The notes below the pieces were generated by a model. The model searched no databases, had not been told where the DNA came from, and worked only from the letters and a program-made list of their open reading frames with translations. This document shows, in pieces, positions 44,277-54,012 of a DNA stretch of 64,000 nucleotides. Numbering within the stretch: the stretch's first letter is position 1; every line of letters begins with the position of its first letter. The position numbers and the translations under genes were made by a program. The stretch spans positions 992,001-1,056,000 of the forward strand of contig NZ_CP137891.1 in the NCBI RefSeq assembly GCF_033547075.1. Direction: 5' to 3'. Source of the stretch: Flavobacterium ardleyense. GTDB lineage: Bacteria > Bacteroidota > Bacteroidia > Flavobacteriales > Flavobacteriaceae.

Positions 44277-45710
44277 TTAAAACTCTGCATTCCCAGGAGT
44301 TCTTGGGAAAGGAATTACATCGCGAATATTTGACATACCCGTAACAAATAACACCAATCTCTCGAATCCTAGTCCAAATCCAGAGTGAACAGCACTACCA
44401 AAACGACGTGTGTCAAGGTACCAATTCAGTTCTTCTTTGTCGATTCCTAATGCATCCATTTTTTCTACTAGTACATCATAACGCTCTTCACGCTGTGATC
44501 CGCCAACCATTTCTCCAATTTGTGGAAACAAAACGTCCATGGCGCGCACCGTTTTTCCATCCTCGTTCAAGCGCATATAAAAAGCCTTGATATTTGCAGG
44601 ATAATCAAACAAAATTACAGGACATTTAAAGTGCTTTTCTACAAGGTAACGCTCGTGCTCACTTTGCAAATCTGCTCCCCATTCGTCAATAGGATATTTG
44701 AATTTCTTGTTTTTATTTGGTTTGCAATTGCGTAAAATGTCAATCGCTTCGGTATAAGAAACACGTTTGAAATTGTTTTCAAGAACAAAATTAAGTTTTT
44801 CTAGAAGTGCCAATTCACTACGTTCCGCTTGAGGTTTTGCTTTTTCTTCGTCCAGAAGTCTGGTTTCTAAAAACTTTAAATCATCCGCACATTTCTCCAT
44901 TGTATAACGAATTACGTACTGAATAAAATCTTCGGCAAGATCCATATTGTCGTCAAGATCATTAAAAGCAACTTCAGGCTCAATCATCCAAAATTCTGCC
45001 AAGTGACGAGAAGTGTTCGAGTTTTCAGCACGGAAAGTTGGTCCAAAAGTATAAATCTGACCCAATGCCATTGCAAAGGTTTCACCTTCTAGCTGTCCTG
45101 AAACAGTTAAATTGGTTTCTTTTCCAAAAAAGTCTTCGCTATAATCTACTTTTCCATCTTCAGTTCGTGGCGTATTGTCAAAAGGAAGTGCAGTAACTTT
45201 AAACATTTCTCCAGCACCTTCAGCATCAGATCCGGTAATAATTGGTGTATTTACGTACACAAATCCTTTTTCTTGAAAATATTGATGCACTGCAAAAGAC
45301 AATACAGAACGCACTCTCATAATCGCACCAAAAGCATTTGTACGTACACGAAGGTGTGCATTCTCTCTCAAAAATTCTAAAGAGTGTTTTTTAGGCTGCA
45401 TTGGGAATTTATCCGGATCAGAATCTCCTAAAATTTCAAGGTGTTTTACTTTAATTTCAAACTTTTGTCCGGCACCTTGACTTTCTACAAGATCTCCTGT
45501 AACTGCAATGGCAGCGCCAGTTGTGATGCGTTTTAAAGTTTCATCAGGCGTATTTTCAAAGTCAACTACACACTGAATATTGTGCAAAGTAGAGCCGTCA
45601 TTAAGCGCGATAAATTGATTATTTCTAAAAGTTCTTACCCAACCTTTCGCCTTTACTTCGTGCAAAGAACGTGTGCTATTAAGTAAATCTTTGACTTTTG
45701 TATGTTTCAT
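44277..45710 (-). CDS. asnS: asparaginyl-tRNA synthetase
   Basis: A 477-residue class-IIb synthetase. The N-terminal OB-fold anticodon-binding domain (about residues 15-110) has [19 protein letters not shown]; the catalytic domain shows motif 1 ([27 protein letters not shown], seen in pieces), motif 2 with [22 protein letters not shown], and motif 3 [21 protein letters not shown] and the SRHLAEF element are AsnRS- rather than AspRS-like. It ends GNAEF. No direct partners; a -7 box lies about 63 nt upstream. Confidence 0.96.
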   Translation of the reverse strand: MKHTKVKDLLNSTRSLHEVKAKGWVRTFRNNQFIALNDGSTLHNIQCVVDFENTPDETLKRITTGAAIAVTGDLVESQGAGQKFEIKVKHLEILGDSDPDKFPMQPKKHSLEFLRENAHLRVRTNAFGAIMRVRSVLSFAVHQYFQEKGFVYVNTPIITGSDAEGAGEMFKVTALPFDNTPRTEDGKVDYSEDFFGKETNLTVSGQLEGETFAMALGQIYTFGPTFRAENSNTSRHLAEFWMIEPEVAFNDLDDNMDLAEDFIQYVIRYTMEKCADDLKFLETRLLDEEKAKPQAERSELALLEKLNFVLENNFKRVSYTEAIDILRNCKPNKNKKFKYPIDEWGADLQSEHERYLVEKHFKCPVILFDYPANIKAFYMRLNEDGKTVRAMDVLFPQIGEMVGGSQREERYDVLVEKMDALGIDKEELNWYLDTRRFGSAVHSGFGLGFERLVLFVTGMSNIRDVIPFPRTPGNAEF

Positions 45711-45772
45711 TTTCTAATTTTTTGTAGCGTGAAATAGTGGATTTCAACCCAAATTTTAGGTCAAAATCTCTG

Positions 45773-45780
45773 CAAAGATA
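45773..45780 (-). promoter_or_regulatory. -7 box of asnS
   Basis: Exact minus-strand TAnnTTTG (TATCTTTG), 62 nt before the asnS ATG. A minus-strand TTG lies 25 bp upstream, a little far for the -33 element. Confidence 0.45.
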
Positions 45781-45834
45781 ATTCTTTTGTTTTAAAGATT
45801 TACGTCAAGTGTTTGTGGTTTTTTTGGAGCTTTC

Positions 45835-45922
45835 TGCTTCGCCAGTTCGCTTCGCTCGGGTTCCGCTGATGCTGTATCCCCGATAGCTATCGGGGGATGC
45901 CGTTCCCATCGGGGCTAGGGCA
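45835..45922 (-). repeat. dispersed palindromic element with 18-bp perfect palindrome
   Basis: Contains CCCCGATAGCTATCGGGG (45878-45895). On the minus strand it reads TAGCCCCGATGGGAACGGCATCC, palindrome, ATACAGCATCAGCGGAACC, then the GAGCGAAGCGAACTGGCGAAG module also found at 12.1, 56.0 and 57.0 kb. It fills much of the asnS/exporter gap. Confidence 0.75.
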
Positions 45923-45939
45923 GTAGTTTTCAGTAGTAA

Positions 45940-48372
45940 TTAATTCTTTGATTCTTGCTCTCTCGATTCCATTTCGTCAATTTCCTCGTCAGATTCTCCA
46001 AGGACATCTATATAAGGAGTGCCAAATTCCTGTTCGTTCGCCAATGTTTTGTTCAAGGTTAAAACCAAAGAAGGTAAGAGCATCAAGTTTGATAATAGCC
46101 CAAAAATCAGGGTTAAAGCGACAAGTCCTCCAAGCGCTTTTGTTCCTCCAAAATCTGATAATAAGAAAACTAGAAACCCGAAGAACAATACAATCGAAGT
46201 ATAAAACATACTCAAACTAGCTTCTCTATAAGCAGAAAATACAGATTGTCTGATTCTCCAATTATTCTTGCGAAGCTCTTCTCGATATTGTGCCAAATAT
46301 CGAATTGTATCATCTACCGAAAGTCCAAAGGCAATTCCGAAAACTAAAATCGTCGACGGTTTTAAGGGTATGTCCAAGAATCCCATCAATCCTGCGGTCA
46401 TCAAAAGTGGTAGTAAATTCGGAATTAGCGAAACCAAAACCATTTTGAAAGATCTAAACATAAATGCCACCAGCAAAGAAGTCAAGAACAATGCAAAGAG
46501 TAACGAAACCACTAAGTTTTTCAACAGGTAGCTTGTTCCTTTTTGGAAAACCAATGCTTTTCCAGTTACACTAACGTTATAACGATCTTCAGGAAAAAGT
46601 TGTTTGGCTCTTTCCAAAACTTCGGCTTCAATGATTGGCATCCGGCTACCATTTTCATCCTTCATAAAAGTGGTGATGCGAGCATATTGTCCAGTCGAAT
46701 CAACATAACTTTTCATTACATTCTCTTTGGAATCTTTCGCAGCATTTTTGGCATAACTCAAAATAAAGTTTTGCTCCTGAGAAGTTGGTAAGTCGTAGTA
46801 TTCTGGATTTCCGTTGTAGTAAGCTTGTTTTGAATATTTTATTAAATTGACAATCGAAATTGGTTTTGACAATTCGGGAATATGATTGATTGTCTCTTCC
46901 AGTTGATCCATCTTTTTCAAGGTCGAAAGTTTCATCACGCCTTTTTTGCGCTTGGTATCAATTACAATTTCCAAAGGCATCACACCGTCAAACTCCTTTT
47001 CAAAAAATACTATGTCTTCAAAAAATGGCGCTCCTTTCGGCATATCTTCAATGATACTTCCTGAGATTCGCATTTCGTAGATCCCCATTATTCCGATTAT
47101 CAGAATTCCAATCGAAGATGCATACACTGCAAATCGGTGGTTTTTGATGCATCTGAGAATCCAATCTAAAAAGTTGCGAACATAATTGCGATCTAAGTGA
47201 TGCAAGTGTCTTTCTTTTGGCGGAGTCATATAACTAAAGAAAATAGGAAGAGCAACGATACAGAGTGCACAAAGCAACATTATCATTAATGAAGTAACAA
47301 TTCCAAACTCAATTAAGAGTCGGTTATTACTAGTAGCAAAAGTTGCAAATCCAATCGCTGTAGTAAGATTTGTCATTACAGTTGCCATACCAATTTTGGT
47401 GATAACACGCTGAATTGCTTTTACTTTATTGCGGTGGGTTTTATATTCTTGATGGTATTTGTTGGTTAAGAAAATGCAATTGGGGACTCCAATTACTATT
47501 ACTAAAGTTGGCAAAAGCGCAGTCAGTACAGTTATTGGATAGTTCAAAAGTCCCAGAATTCCAAAAGACCACATTACGCCAATGAACACAATTCCAACCG
47601 TGAGCATTGTCAATTTAAAAGATCTAAAGAAAAAGAAAAACATCAGTGAGGTAATTCCCAAAGCTGCAAAAATGAAAATTCCAATTTCAGCCTTAATTGT
47701 TTCGGCATTCATCGTTCGGATGTAGGGCATTCCGGAAACTCTCAAATCAATTCCTGTCGCTGTCTCAAACTTCTCAACTTCTGGAATCAATTTCTCAATC
47801 ACGAAGTCTTTTCGCGCAAGCGTATTGATAATTTCTTTGTCAAGGTAAATTGCTGATCGTACGCTTCCTGACTTTTTATTAAACAACAAACCTTCATAGA
47901 ATGGAAGATCAGTAAAAAGTTCAGCTCGAATTTCTCGAAGGTAGTTGGGATCTCCAACATTAGCGCTTTCTACAAATGGAACGGTTTCAAAAGTTTGAAG
48001 TGAATCGTTTTTTTGAAGTTTCTTGAGATCATTTACCGCAATAATTAGAGAAACCTCCTTATTGGCTTTCAGATTTTTCATCATTTCACCATAAGCAGCA
48101 TAAGCTTTAGGAGTAAATAATGTCGAATCTTTAACGCCAACAATGATCAAGTTTCCTTCCTCACCAAATTTGTCAAGGAAAGCATTGTACTCAACATTTA
48201 CAACGTGATCCTGCGGCAGAAGGTTTGCTTCTGTGTAAGTAAATTCTATATTTTTCCATTGTAATGCAAGAAGTACAGTGATAACACCAATTCCAACAAG
48301 CATCGCAGTTCTGTTTCTTAAAACTATTCGAGCAACTGTTTGCCAGAAGCTTAATCCAAACCATTTTGTCAT
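45940..48372 (-). CDS. MMPL/RND-type exporter (SSD-containing)
   Basis: An 810-residue RND-superfamily transporter with a duplicated layout: one TM helix near residue 25, a periplasmic loop, then five TM helices (about 225-400), and the pattern repeated (TM near 415, loop, TMs about 620-780). Signatures include LPTLVIVIGVPNCIFLTNKYHQE and, in the second half, VFGIAFGLSVDDTIRYLAQYREEL, where paired Asp residues fit a proton relay. It ends in an acidic tail. Members export lipids or hydrophobic compounds; the substrate here is unknown. No membrane fusion partner adjoins it, and a -7 box lies 18 nt upstream of the start. Confidence 0.9.
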   Translation of the reverse strand: MTKWFGLSFWQTVARIVLRNRTAMLVGIGVITVLLALQWKNIEFTYTEANLLPQDHVVNVEYNAFLDKFGEEGNLIIVGVKDSTLFTPKAYAAYGEMMKNLKANKEVSLIIAVNDLKKLQKNDSLQTFETVPFVESANVGDPNYLREIRAELFTDLPFYEGLLFNKKSGSVRSAIYLDKEIINTLARKDFVIEKLIPEVEKFETATGIDLRVSGMPYIRTMNAETIKAEIGIFIFAALGITSLMFFFFFRSFKLTMLTVGIVFIGVMWSFGILGLLNYPITVLTALLPTLVIVIGVPNCIFLTNKYHQEYKTHRNKVKAIQRVITKIGMATVMTNLTTAIGFATFATSNNRLLIEFGIVTSLMIMLLCALCIVALPIFFSYMTPPKERHLHHLDRNYVRNFLDWILRCIKNHRFAVYASSIGILIIGIMGIYEMRISGSIIEDMPKGAPFFEDIVFFEKEFDGVMPLEIVIDTKRKKGVMKLSTLKKMDQLEETINHIPELSKPISIVNLIKYSKQAYYNGNPEYYDLPTSQEQNFILSYAKNAAKDSKENVMKSYVDSTGQYARITTFMKDENGSRMPIIEAEVLERAKQLFPEDRYNVSVTGKALVFQKGTSYLLKNLVVSLLFALFLTSLLVAFMFRSFKMVLVSLIPNLLPLLMTAGLMGFLDIPLKPSTILVFGIAFGLSVDDTIRYLAQYREELRKNNWRIRQSVFSAYREASLSMFYTSIVLFFGFLVFLLSDFGGTKALGGLVALTLIFGLLSNLMLLPSLVLTLNKTLANEQEFGTPYIDVLGESDEEIDEMESREQESKN

Positions 48373-48389
48373 GTCATCGCTTTAAGTTT

Positions 48390-48397
48390 CAAAGATA
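48390..48397 (-). promoter_or_regulatory. -7 box of the MMPL exporter gene
   Basis: Exact minus-strand TAnnTTTG (TATCTTTG) 17 nt before the ATG, implying a very short leader. Confidence 0.4.
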
Positions 48398-48549
48398 CTG
48401 AAAACACAATTATTTTCTGAATTTGTCTAGATATTTAGTCGTAAAAGTAGTTGTTTGTAAAGATTCTTGTCTAGGTAGAAAAGACCTGATAAATTTTTAG
48501 AAAGAGAGAATTTCAACATATAAGGATTTTTTAAAATTATCAAAAACTG

Positions 48550-48557
48550 TATCTTTG
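48550..48557 (+). promoter_or_regulatory. -7 box of the antitoxin-like gene
   Basis: Exact TAnnTTTG (TATCTTTG) ending 9 nt before the ATG at 48567, so the transcript would be nearly leaderless. Confidence 0.4.
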
Positions 48558-48566
48558 AAAGAAACG

Positions 48567-48803
48567 ATGACTTTAGAACAACGTAAATTGGATTTTATCC
48601 AAGAAATTCTCTTACTCGAGGATTTAGAAGTTTTGAGTAATTTAGAAAAAGCAATTGAAGAATATAACATTCAAACGTTGCATTCTAACATTCAACCTAT
48701 GAGTTTCGAAAAATTTCAGAATGATATCGATCAGTCTATCTCTGGTGCAGAAAATGGACGAGTAATTTCGGCAGAAGAGTTAAGGGCTAAAATCAAGAAG
48801 TGA
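48567..48803 (+). CDS. antitoxin-like small protein (orphan)
   Basis: A 78-residue acidic helical protein (MTLEQRKLDFIQEILLLEDLE) with a C-terminal SFEKFQNDIDQSISGAENG and VISAEELRAKIKK. The layout matches the small antitoxins that Bacteroidota pair with RelE/ParE toxins: an N-terminal helix counting enzyme-like start, then a [G]R-V-[IY]-S-xEE segment. The ATG at 48567 is used rather than a TTG inside the -7 box. No intact toxin gene follows; after the stop, a short degenerate stretch could be a toxin remnant. Assignment as an antitoxin is by resemblance only. Confidence 0.55.
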   Translation: MTLEQRKLDFIQEILLLEDLEVLSNLEKAIEEYNIQTLHSNIQPMSFEKFQNDIDQSISGAENGRVISAEELRAKIKK

Positions 48804-48913
48804 AGTTAAAATTTAATTGAAGCAAGAAATAGAGTAAGACTAACAAATTTAAAACTGAGGATATCTAAAATACGCGAATTTTCTTGAGTTAAGGATTACT
48901 AAAAAACACACCT

Positions 48914-49315
48914 ATGAAATCTGACTCTACAAATGGCAAATCGAAGATTAAGAAGTTCGTTAGTATAGATACTTTTCTAGACAACCGCAATATTCAAGCG
49001 CAAATGGTGCCACGCACGGTTGAACAATTGCAAAAATTTAATATTAGTTCCGAGAAAAAATCACAACTAGAATACTTTTTTTATAGTAATTCAGCGGAAA
49101 AAGCGGCGAGATTAGCAGCTGAAATGAAAAAGCTAAATTACATAGTTTATGACGAAACTCCTGCAGCAAACAAAGAACTGTTTTCAATAAATGGTTTGAC
49201 AACAAAAATGCAGATGTCAGATGAAGTTTTAATTCAATGGGTAAAGGAAATGTGCGAAATTGGATATACATTTGACTGCGAGTTTGACGGGTGGGGAACT
49301 TTAATAGATCAATGA
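48914..49315 (+). CDS. RraB-like (ribonuclease E inhibitor family) protein
   Basis: A 133-residue protein with a 50-residue basic N-terminal segment. An RraB-type domain (PF06877) lies at about residues 45-130, recognised from LEYFFYSNSAEKAARLAAEM, a central YIVYDE segment, and the C-terminal GYTFDCEFDGWGT motif. In gammaproteobacteria RraB regulates RNase E; whether this holds in Bacteroidota is unknown, so the function is not assigned further. It is followed 106 bp later by an SMR transporter gene on the same strand. Confidence 0.75.
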   Translation: MKSDSTNGKSKIKKFVSIDTFLDNRNIQAQMVPRTVEQLQKFNISSEKKSQLEYFFYSNSAEKAARLAAEMKKLNYIVYDETPAANKELFSINGLTTKMQMSDEVLIQWVKEMCEIGYTFDCEFDGWGTLIDQ

Positions 49316-49421
49316 TGCAAAATATTTTATGACACTGTAAAACACAGTACCATTTGATTCTAAATTTCAAATAATTTTACAACCACATCACCCCTTAAAT
49401 TATAAACACTCTACAAAAACT

Positions 49422-49751
49422 ATGAACTGGATTTTACTTATTATTGGCGGTTTCTTTGAAGTTGGATTCGCATCTTGTCTTGGTAAAGCTAACGAAACAA
49501 CTGGAAGAACATCGTTTTTCTGGATGATGGGATTTTTAGTATGTCTTGCAATTAGTATGTTTTTACTTTATAAATCAACTCAAACTCTTCCAATCGGAAC
49601 GGCTTATGCTGTTTGGACAGGAATTGGAGCTGTGGGAACGGTGTTGGTTGGGATATTTGTTTTCAAAGAACCAGCTACTTTTTGGAGAATATTCTTTCTG
49701 ATTACTCTAATATCTTCGATTATCGGACTGAAATTTGTCTCAAGTAATTAG
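49422..49751 (+). CDS. small multidrug resistance (SMR) family transporter, SugE/Gdx-like
   Basis: A 109-residue protein with four TM helices and the membrane-embedded Glu13 of the SMR family (IIGGFFEVGFASCLGKA). The third helix has the conserved GTAYAVWTGIGAVGTVLVG. The IGG(F)FEVG start is closer to SugE/Gdx guanidinium exporters than to EmrE-type multidrug pumps, but this is a judgement from sequence. No guanidine riboswitch was seen upstream. It overlaps the convergent DUF5686 gene by 4 bp. Confidence 0.85.
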   Translation: MNWILLIIGGFFEVGFASCLGKANETTGRTSFFWMMGFLVCLAISMFLLYKSTQTLPIGTAYAVWTGIGAVGTVLVGIFVFKEPATFWRIFFLITLISSIIGLKFVSSN

Positions 49752-52228
49752 AATCCTAAATTGATTTGGAAACTTAGTTTGATTGCAATATTATCTTCAA
49801 ATCTTGATAATTGATTGGGACCGTATCTGTAAAATGCCGTAAGTCCAAAAAAGCGCAACATCTGATTTAATTCCACGCCAGATTCAAAATATCCTTGATC
49901 TAGAGTTTTATAATCGATCCCCAAATGTTGTTCAGGTTTCTCCATATTTCCCCAAGCCGCGCGACTGACTAGCACGATGGTTGGCGAAAAAGCTCCTGCA
50001 AAAGTCGACTTCTTAAAGCCGTGCTTCAATTGAAACATCACGTACTGACTGGAGAAAAATTCATTAAAGTACATAGTTTCAAAGGCGTTCTTACCAGCAA
50101 AAGTTATACGCTGGATAATATTATCCTTATTCAAATTATTGGGAGAGTTGTTATAAAGATGGGTCAATGGAGTATCGCCATAGGCATAACCAGCTTCACT
50201 TAAGAAAGAACTTTTCTGACCATTAAGGTATTTCTTTTCGAATTCCACCCGCAAATCAATTTTCCCAAATTCAAAATCATTCTTTGCGATTTCAGGCAAC
50301 GACTGGGTAAACTGAAAAGTGAATTTCGGAAATCGCTTGCCTATTTCTAATTTGCCGGAAGGCGTCTGCATAAAATCGCTGTAAGGATTCCATTGCAAAG
50401 AAACCATCGCCGTTGTCATATTATAAGAAGTATATGATTTTCCGTTGTTCAAGAAAACATAATTGAATTTCGGCTCAACTGCTGTGGTCGAAACTTGCCA
50501 AATACTTTCGGTTTTAGGCAAAATGCGATTTTCTATATACATTTTGTACATTTTGTAATTGTAAAAAGTACTGATGTTAATTGGTCTAGGATCGTAAATC
50601 TTAAAATTGCGTTTGTCAATCGCAAAGGAAGTACTTGCGATTTCCTTAACATCATCGGTATAGGAAGCGCCAAACCAGGAGTTCGAACTTTTACCAATTC
50701 TTGTTGCGGCTCCAAAATTATATTTAAAAGTTCCATCTTTCGTGCCGTACGCAGCGTAACCTTCAAATCGCAATTTCTCCGATAAATGTTCATTCGTAAC
50801 GCCGCCAAGTCCCAATCGAAAGCCTTCGTAATTATTGAAACTCAATAAATGTCGTAAATCTAAATCTACCGCACCAAAGGGAATATAGCCGTTGTAAATC
50901 TTTCTGCCTAATCGCAATTTTCTCTCAATATTACTATTAATTGCCAAGCTGTCCATAGCGAGATACGTGTTTATTTCTCGCTGAGTTAAAGTGTCTTTCC
51001 GATATTCTTTCCAAAAATCTGGTGGCTGATTAATCGCTGATTCTTTAATAACCATCGATATGCTCGGACGTTTAATTTCAACAGCTTCATTAATTTCTAA
51101 ATCAGAGTAAATCGTGGTCGACAATAAATAAGTAAGATCTGAAGGATCATTGCGTCGGTCGATTCCTGAAATATTATCGCTTCGGTCAAATTTCATTATA
51201 CCACCCAGGAGTTTAATATCTTCTTCCTTACTTCCTTTTACAATCCGAAAAGTCGTTTTCTTAGGCCACCATAATTGCTGCTCATCGAGGAACGTAAAAT
51301 CGTGAATACCGCTAATGTCGAGGACGCCGCCAATGTGCATTATAGATTTTGCAACAGCATAATTCTGACTGTCGATAAAAAGAAGTCCTTCAAGTCCCGC
51401 AGCACGACTAAGTTTTTTATTTTTGAAAAAGATTAGAAAAGTTTTTCGACCTTCAATATTCACACTGTCGAGAACTTGGTAGTAGTAATCGAGAAGAGCG
51501 TCTTTGGCTATCGGACTGTTGTATTTGGTTTCAAAGAGCGTATAACTTTCATCGTAAATAGAATATGACTGTAGATTAAATCCTAAAATTTCATAAATAG
51601 GTTTTTTCAATCCAGACATTTTTACGCCAAGAATATTTTCCTGAAAATGCTTGCCATCATACTTAAAAAGCGACGCCTTTTCAGTCTGAATCAGATCGCG
51701 ATAATCGATTATTTTTTTGAATTTATAAAGAGAAGAATCGATTTTCTGTGTGCGTTTGCCAAAGAAATTTCGTTTTGTAATAGTATCAAATTCAACTTTT
51801 ATCGAATCTGGATTCGCACTTACCAGAAGTTTATTATACCCTTTAAATTGATATGAATTTAGCTTCTTCGCCGGATTATTTTTATCCCGAAAAGAAATTG
51901 CCATACTTATAATTTGCTGTGCTCGAATATCTGTATGTTCATCAACATTGCTTGGAGCAAGCGATAGTACAATCTGGCTCTGATTATTCTTTACCACAAA
52001 TTGTTCTTTGCTAAAGCCAATTTGAGCCGCTTCGATAATCGTAAATGGTGTGTCACTTTCTATTTCGAACAAACCGTTAATATCCGCAGTTTTATTGGAC
52101 GAATTAAAGGAAATCGTCGCAAACGGAACCGCTTTTCCAGTCGCTTTATTTTTGACAATTCCGTTCAACGAAAACTGCCCTTGCATACTTAAGGTGAAAA
52201 TTAGAAATAAAAAACTGAGATATTTCAT
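49748..52228 (-). CDS. DUF5686 / carboxypeptidase-like regulatory domain outer-membrane protein
   Basis: An 826-residue exported protein. The start is the ATG at 52228 (MKYLSFLFLIF), with a signal peptide ending SMQGQ. Residues of about 20-95 form a CarboxypepD_reg-like beta domain (LNGIVKNKATGKAVPFATISF). The remaining about 700 residues match the DUF5686 family, with a C-terminal beta-barrel ending KLSFQINLGF, an outer-membrane type terminus. There is no plug domain, so it is not a classic TonB receptor. It is separated from frr by a strong terminator and overlaps the SMR gene by 4 bp. Confidence 0.85.
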   Translation of the reverse strand: MKYLSFLFLIFTLSMQGQFSLNGIVKNKATGKAVPFATISFNSSNKTADINGLFEIESDTPFTIIEAAQIGFSKEQFVVKNNQSQIVLSLAPSNVDEHTDIRAQQIISMAISFRDKNNPAKKLNSYQFKGYNKLLVSANPDSIKVEFDTITKRNFFGKRTQKIDSSLYKFKKIIDYRDLIQTEKASLFKYDGKHFQENILGVKMSGLKKPIYEILGFNLQSYSIYDESYTLFETKYNSPIAKDALLDYYYQVLDSVNIEGRKTFLIFFKNKKLSRAAGLEGLLFIDSQNYAVAKSIMHIGGVLDISGIHDFTFLDEQQLWWPKKTTFRIVKGSKEEDIKLLGGIMKFDRSDNISGIDRRNDPSDLTYLLSTTIYSDLEINEAVEIKRPSISMVIKESAINQPPDFWKEYRKDTLTQREINTYLAMDSLAINSNIERKLRLGRKIYNGYIPFGAVDLDLRHLLSFNNYEGFRLGLGGVTNEHLSEKLRFEGYAAYGTKDGTFKYNFGAATRIGKSSNSWFGASYTDDVKEIASTSFAIDKRNFKIYDPRPINISTFYNYKMYKMYIENRILPKTESIWQVSTTAVEPKFNYVFLNNGKSYTSYNMTTAMVSLQWNPYSDFMQTPSGKLEIGKRFPKFTFQFTQSLPEIAKNDFEFGKIDLRVEFEKKYLNGQKSSFLSEAGYAYGDTPLTHLYNNSPNNLNKDNIIQRITFAGKNAFETMYFNEFFSSQYVMFQLKHGFKKSTFAGAFSPTIVLVSRAAWGNMEKPEQHLGIDYKTLDQGYFESGVELNQMLRFFGLTAFYRYGPNQLSRFEDNIAIKLSFQINLGF

Positions 52229-52264
52229 TAGCAACAACTGCTGATTTTATTAGATATAAAAAGT

Positions 52265-52310
52265 AAAAGTCTGTCCCAGCATAATCAAAAATTATGACGG
52301 ACAGACTTTT
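52265..52310 (-). terminator. terminator of pyrH-frr
   Basis: Stem AAAAGTCTGTCC / GGACAGACTTTT enclosing an inner stem CATAAT / ATTATG; U-rich end on the minus strand. It lies 21 bp beyond the frr stop and before the DUF5686 gene. Confidence 0.87.
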
Positions 52311-52330
52311 AATAAGTTTTAGAAAGTAGA

Positions 52331-52894
52331 TTATACTTTCATTATTTCAGCTTCTTTCACTGCCAAATGCTCATCAATTTTTTTGATATAAGCATTTGTT
52401 AATGTCTGTACTTCGTCTTCTGCACTTTTGCACACGTCTTCGGAAGTTCCAGCTTTTTCAAGTTTCTTAATTTCAGTATTGGCATCTTTACGAGAATTTC
52501 TAATTCCGATTTTCGCATCTTCGGCCTCAACTTTCGCCTGTTTAGCAAGGTCACGTCTGCGTTCTTCAGTAAGCGCAGGTACGGTAATGATAATCAAATC
52601 ACCATTATTCATTGGATTGAAACCAATGTTGGCAACCATAATCGCTTTCTCTATTGGATGAAGCATATTTTTTTCCCACGGCTGAATTGTAATTGTTCGC
52701 GCGTCAGGCACGTTAATATTCGCCACTTGCGAAATTTGAGTTGCAGATCCGTAATAATCTACAAATACACTTCCCAACATCGCCGGAGATGCTTTCCCCG
52801 CACGAATATTAGCAAACTCTTTTTCCAAATGTTCAATAGAACCTTCCATAGATTCCTTTGTACTGTCTAATATAAAATCAATTTCCTCGTTCAT
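52331..52894 (-). CDS. frr: ribosome recycling factor
   Basis: A 187-residue RRF that, with EF-G, splits terminated ribosomes. It has the N-terminal helix with the LEKEFANIRAGKASPAML signature, domain II with VPDARTITIQPWEKNML, and the C-terminal helices (LTEERRRDLAKQAKVEAEDAK). Length is standard. It is the second gene of a pyrH-frr operon, starting 47 bp after pyrH on the minus strand, and is followed by a terminator. Confidence 0.97.
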   Translation of the reverse strand: MNEEIDFILDSTKESMEGSIEHLEKEFANIRAGKASPAMLGSVFVDYYGSATQISQVANINVPDARTITIQPWEKNMLHPIEKAIMVANIGFNPMNNGDLIIITVPALTEERRRDLAKQAKVEAEDAKIGIRNSRKDANTEIKKLEKAGTSEDVCKSAEDEVQTLTNAYIKKIDEHLAVKEAEIMKV

Positions 52895-52941
52895 CTCTAT
52901 TTTTTCAGTTTAATTCTCTAATTTCTCAGCTGCCTAAATTG

Positions 52942-53649
52942 TTAGACATTCACAACCGTTCCAATGTTTTCGCCTTGACAGATCTTCAGAAGATTTCCTT
53001 CTTTATTCATATCAAAGACCACAATTGGCAATTTATTTTCTAGACTCAAAGTAAAAGCTGTCGTGTCCATAACATTCAGATTTTTCTTCAAGCAATCGTC
53101 AAAACTAATCGTATCAAATTTCACTGCATCCGGAAATTTCTCTGGATCTTGATCATAAATTCCATCTACGCGAGTTCCTTTTAGGATTACATCAGCGTGA
53201 ACTTCCACACCTCTAAGTACTGCCGCAGTATCCGTAGTAAAATACGGATTTCCTGTTCCAGCACCAAAGATTACGATTCTACCTTTCTCAAGGTGACGCA
53301 CCGCACGACGCTTAATATAAGGTTCAGCAATCGCCTCAATTTTCAAGGCAGTTTGCAAACGAGTCAGCATTCCAGCATCTTCAAGAGCACCTTGAAGCGC
53401 CATACCATTGATAACAGTGGCAAGCATTCCCATATAATCACCTTGTACACGATCCATACCATTTGCAGCTCCAGCCAATCCGCGGAAAATATTTCCTCCT
53501 CCAATAACTATAGCAATCTGAATACCCTGCTCGTGAATTTGTTTAATTTCGGCTGCATATTCGGCCAATCTTACAGGATCAATTCCGTATTGACGGTCTC
53601 CCATTAATGCCTCACCGCTAAGTTTTAAGAGAATTCTTTTATATTTCAT
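52942..53649 (-). CDS. pyrH: UMP kinase
   Basis: A 235-residue amino-acid-kinase-fold enzyme phosphorylating UMP to UDP. Signatures are [40 protein letters not shown], the [18 protein letters not shown] substrate region, and [13 protein letters not shown]. The ATG at 53649 (MKYKR) is preferred; another lies 6 bp upstream. It precedes frr by 47 bp, the usual pyrH-frr pair. Confidence 0.97.
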   Translation of the reverse strand: MKYKRILLKLSGEALMGDRQYGIDPVRLAEYAAEIKQIHEQGIQIAIVIGGGNIFRGLAGAANGMDRVQGDYMGMLATVINGMALQGALEDAGMLTRLQTALKIEAIAEPYIKRRAVRHLEKGRIVIFGAGTGNPYFTTDTAAVLRGVEVHADVILKGTRVDGIYDQDPEKFPDAVKFDTISFDDCLKKNLNVMDTTAFTLSLENKLPIVVFDMNKEGNLLKICQGENIGTVVNV

Positions 53650-53669
53650 TATCATCAGATTAAGTTTTG

Positions 53670-53677
53670 CAAATATA
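53670..53677 (-). promoter_or_regulatory. -7 box of pyrH-frr
   Basis: Exact minus-strand TAnnTTTG (TATATTTG) 20 nt before the pyrH ATG. Confidence 0.45.
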
Positions 53678-53780
53678 GTGATTATCTCATTTTAGAAAAT
53701 AGAGTTTCGGGAAATTATTAAAAGATTGAATAATTGAAAGATTTAAACATTCCTGTAAAGTTTTTGATTGATGTTTTTCT

Positions 53781-53938
53781 TTTTTTGGGCGCGTCCTTTC
53801 GCCAGAGAATTTGTACTAACATTCAGCAGTAATCTGGCTCAGGTCAGGCTGTTCGTTATATCTTTGCAGCCAGAAATTCAGTGCAAAATTTCATAATTTG
53901 AATAGGCAGCAAAGGATGCCACTGCCATCCCTCGCGCA
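53781..53938 (+). repeat. dispersed palindromic element, type B copy 1
   Basis: Order TTTGGGCGCGTCC, GGTCAGGCTGTTCG, TTATATCTTTGCAGCC (arm 53862-53871), spacer, GGCAGCAAAGGATGCC (arm 53905-53914), CTGCCATCCCTCGCGC. The arms pair at 9 of 10. It occupies most of the gap between pyrH and the GT9 gene, which holds no gene. Confidence 0.8.
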
Positions 53939-54012
53939 AAACCAAAAATCGGAAAAGAAAAAAATTCTGAAAAATTAGATTAGAAGACTTTTAAATTTAA
54001 GAACTTTACCTC

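Noticed and set aside
49316..49421. Guanidine riboswitch before the SMR transporter
   Set aside because: No paired ACGR-loop hairpins or other guanidine aptamer pattern are present in the 106-bp gap.
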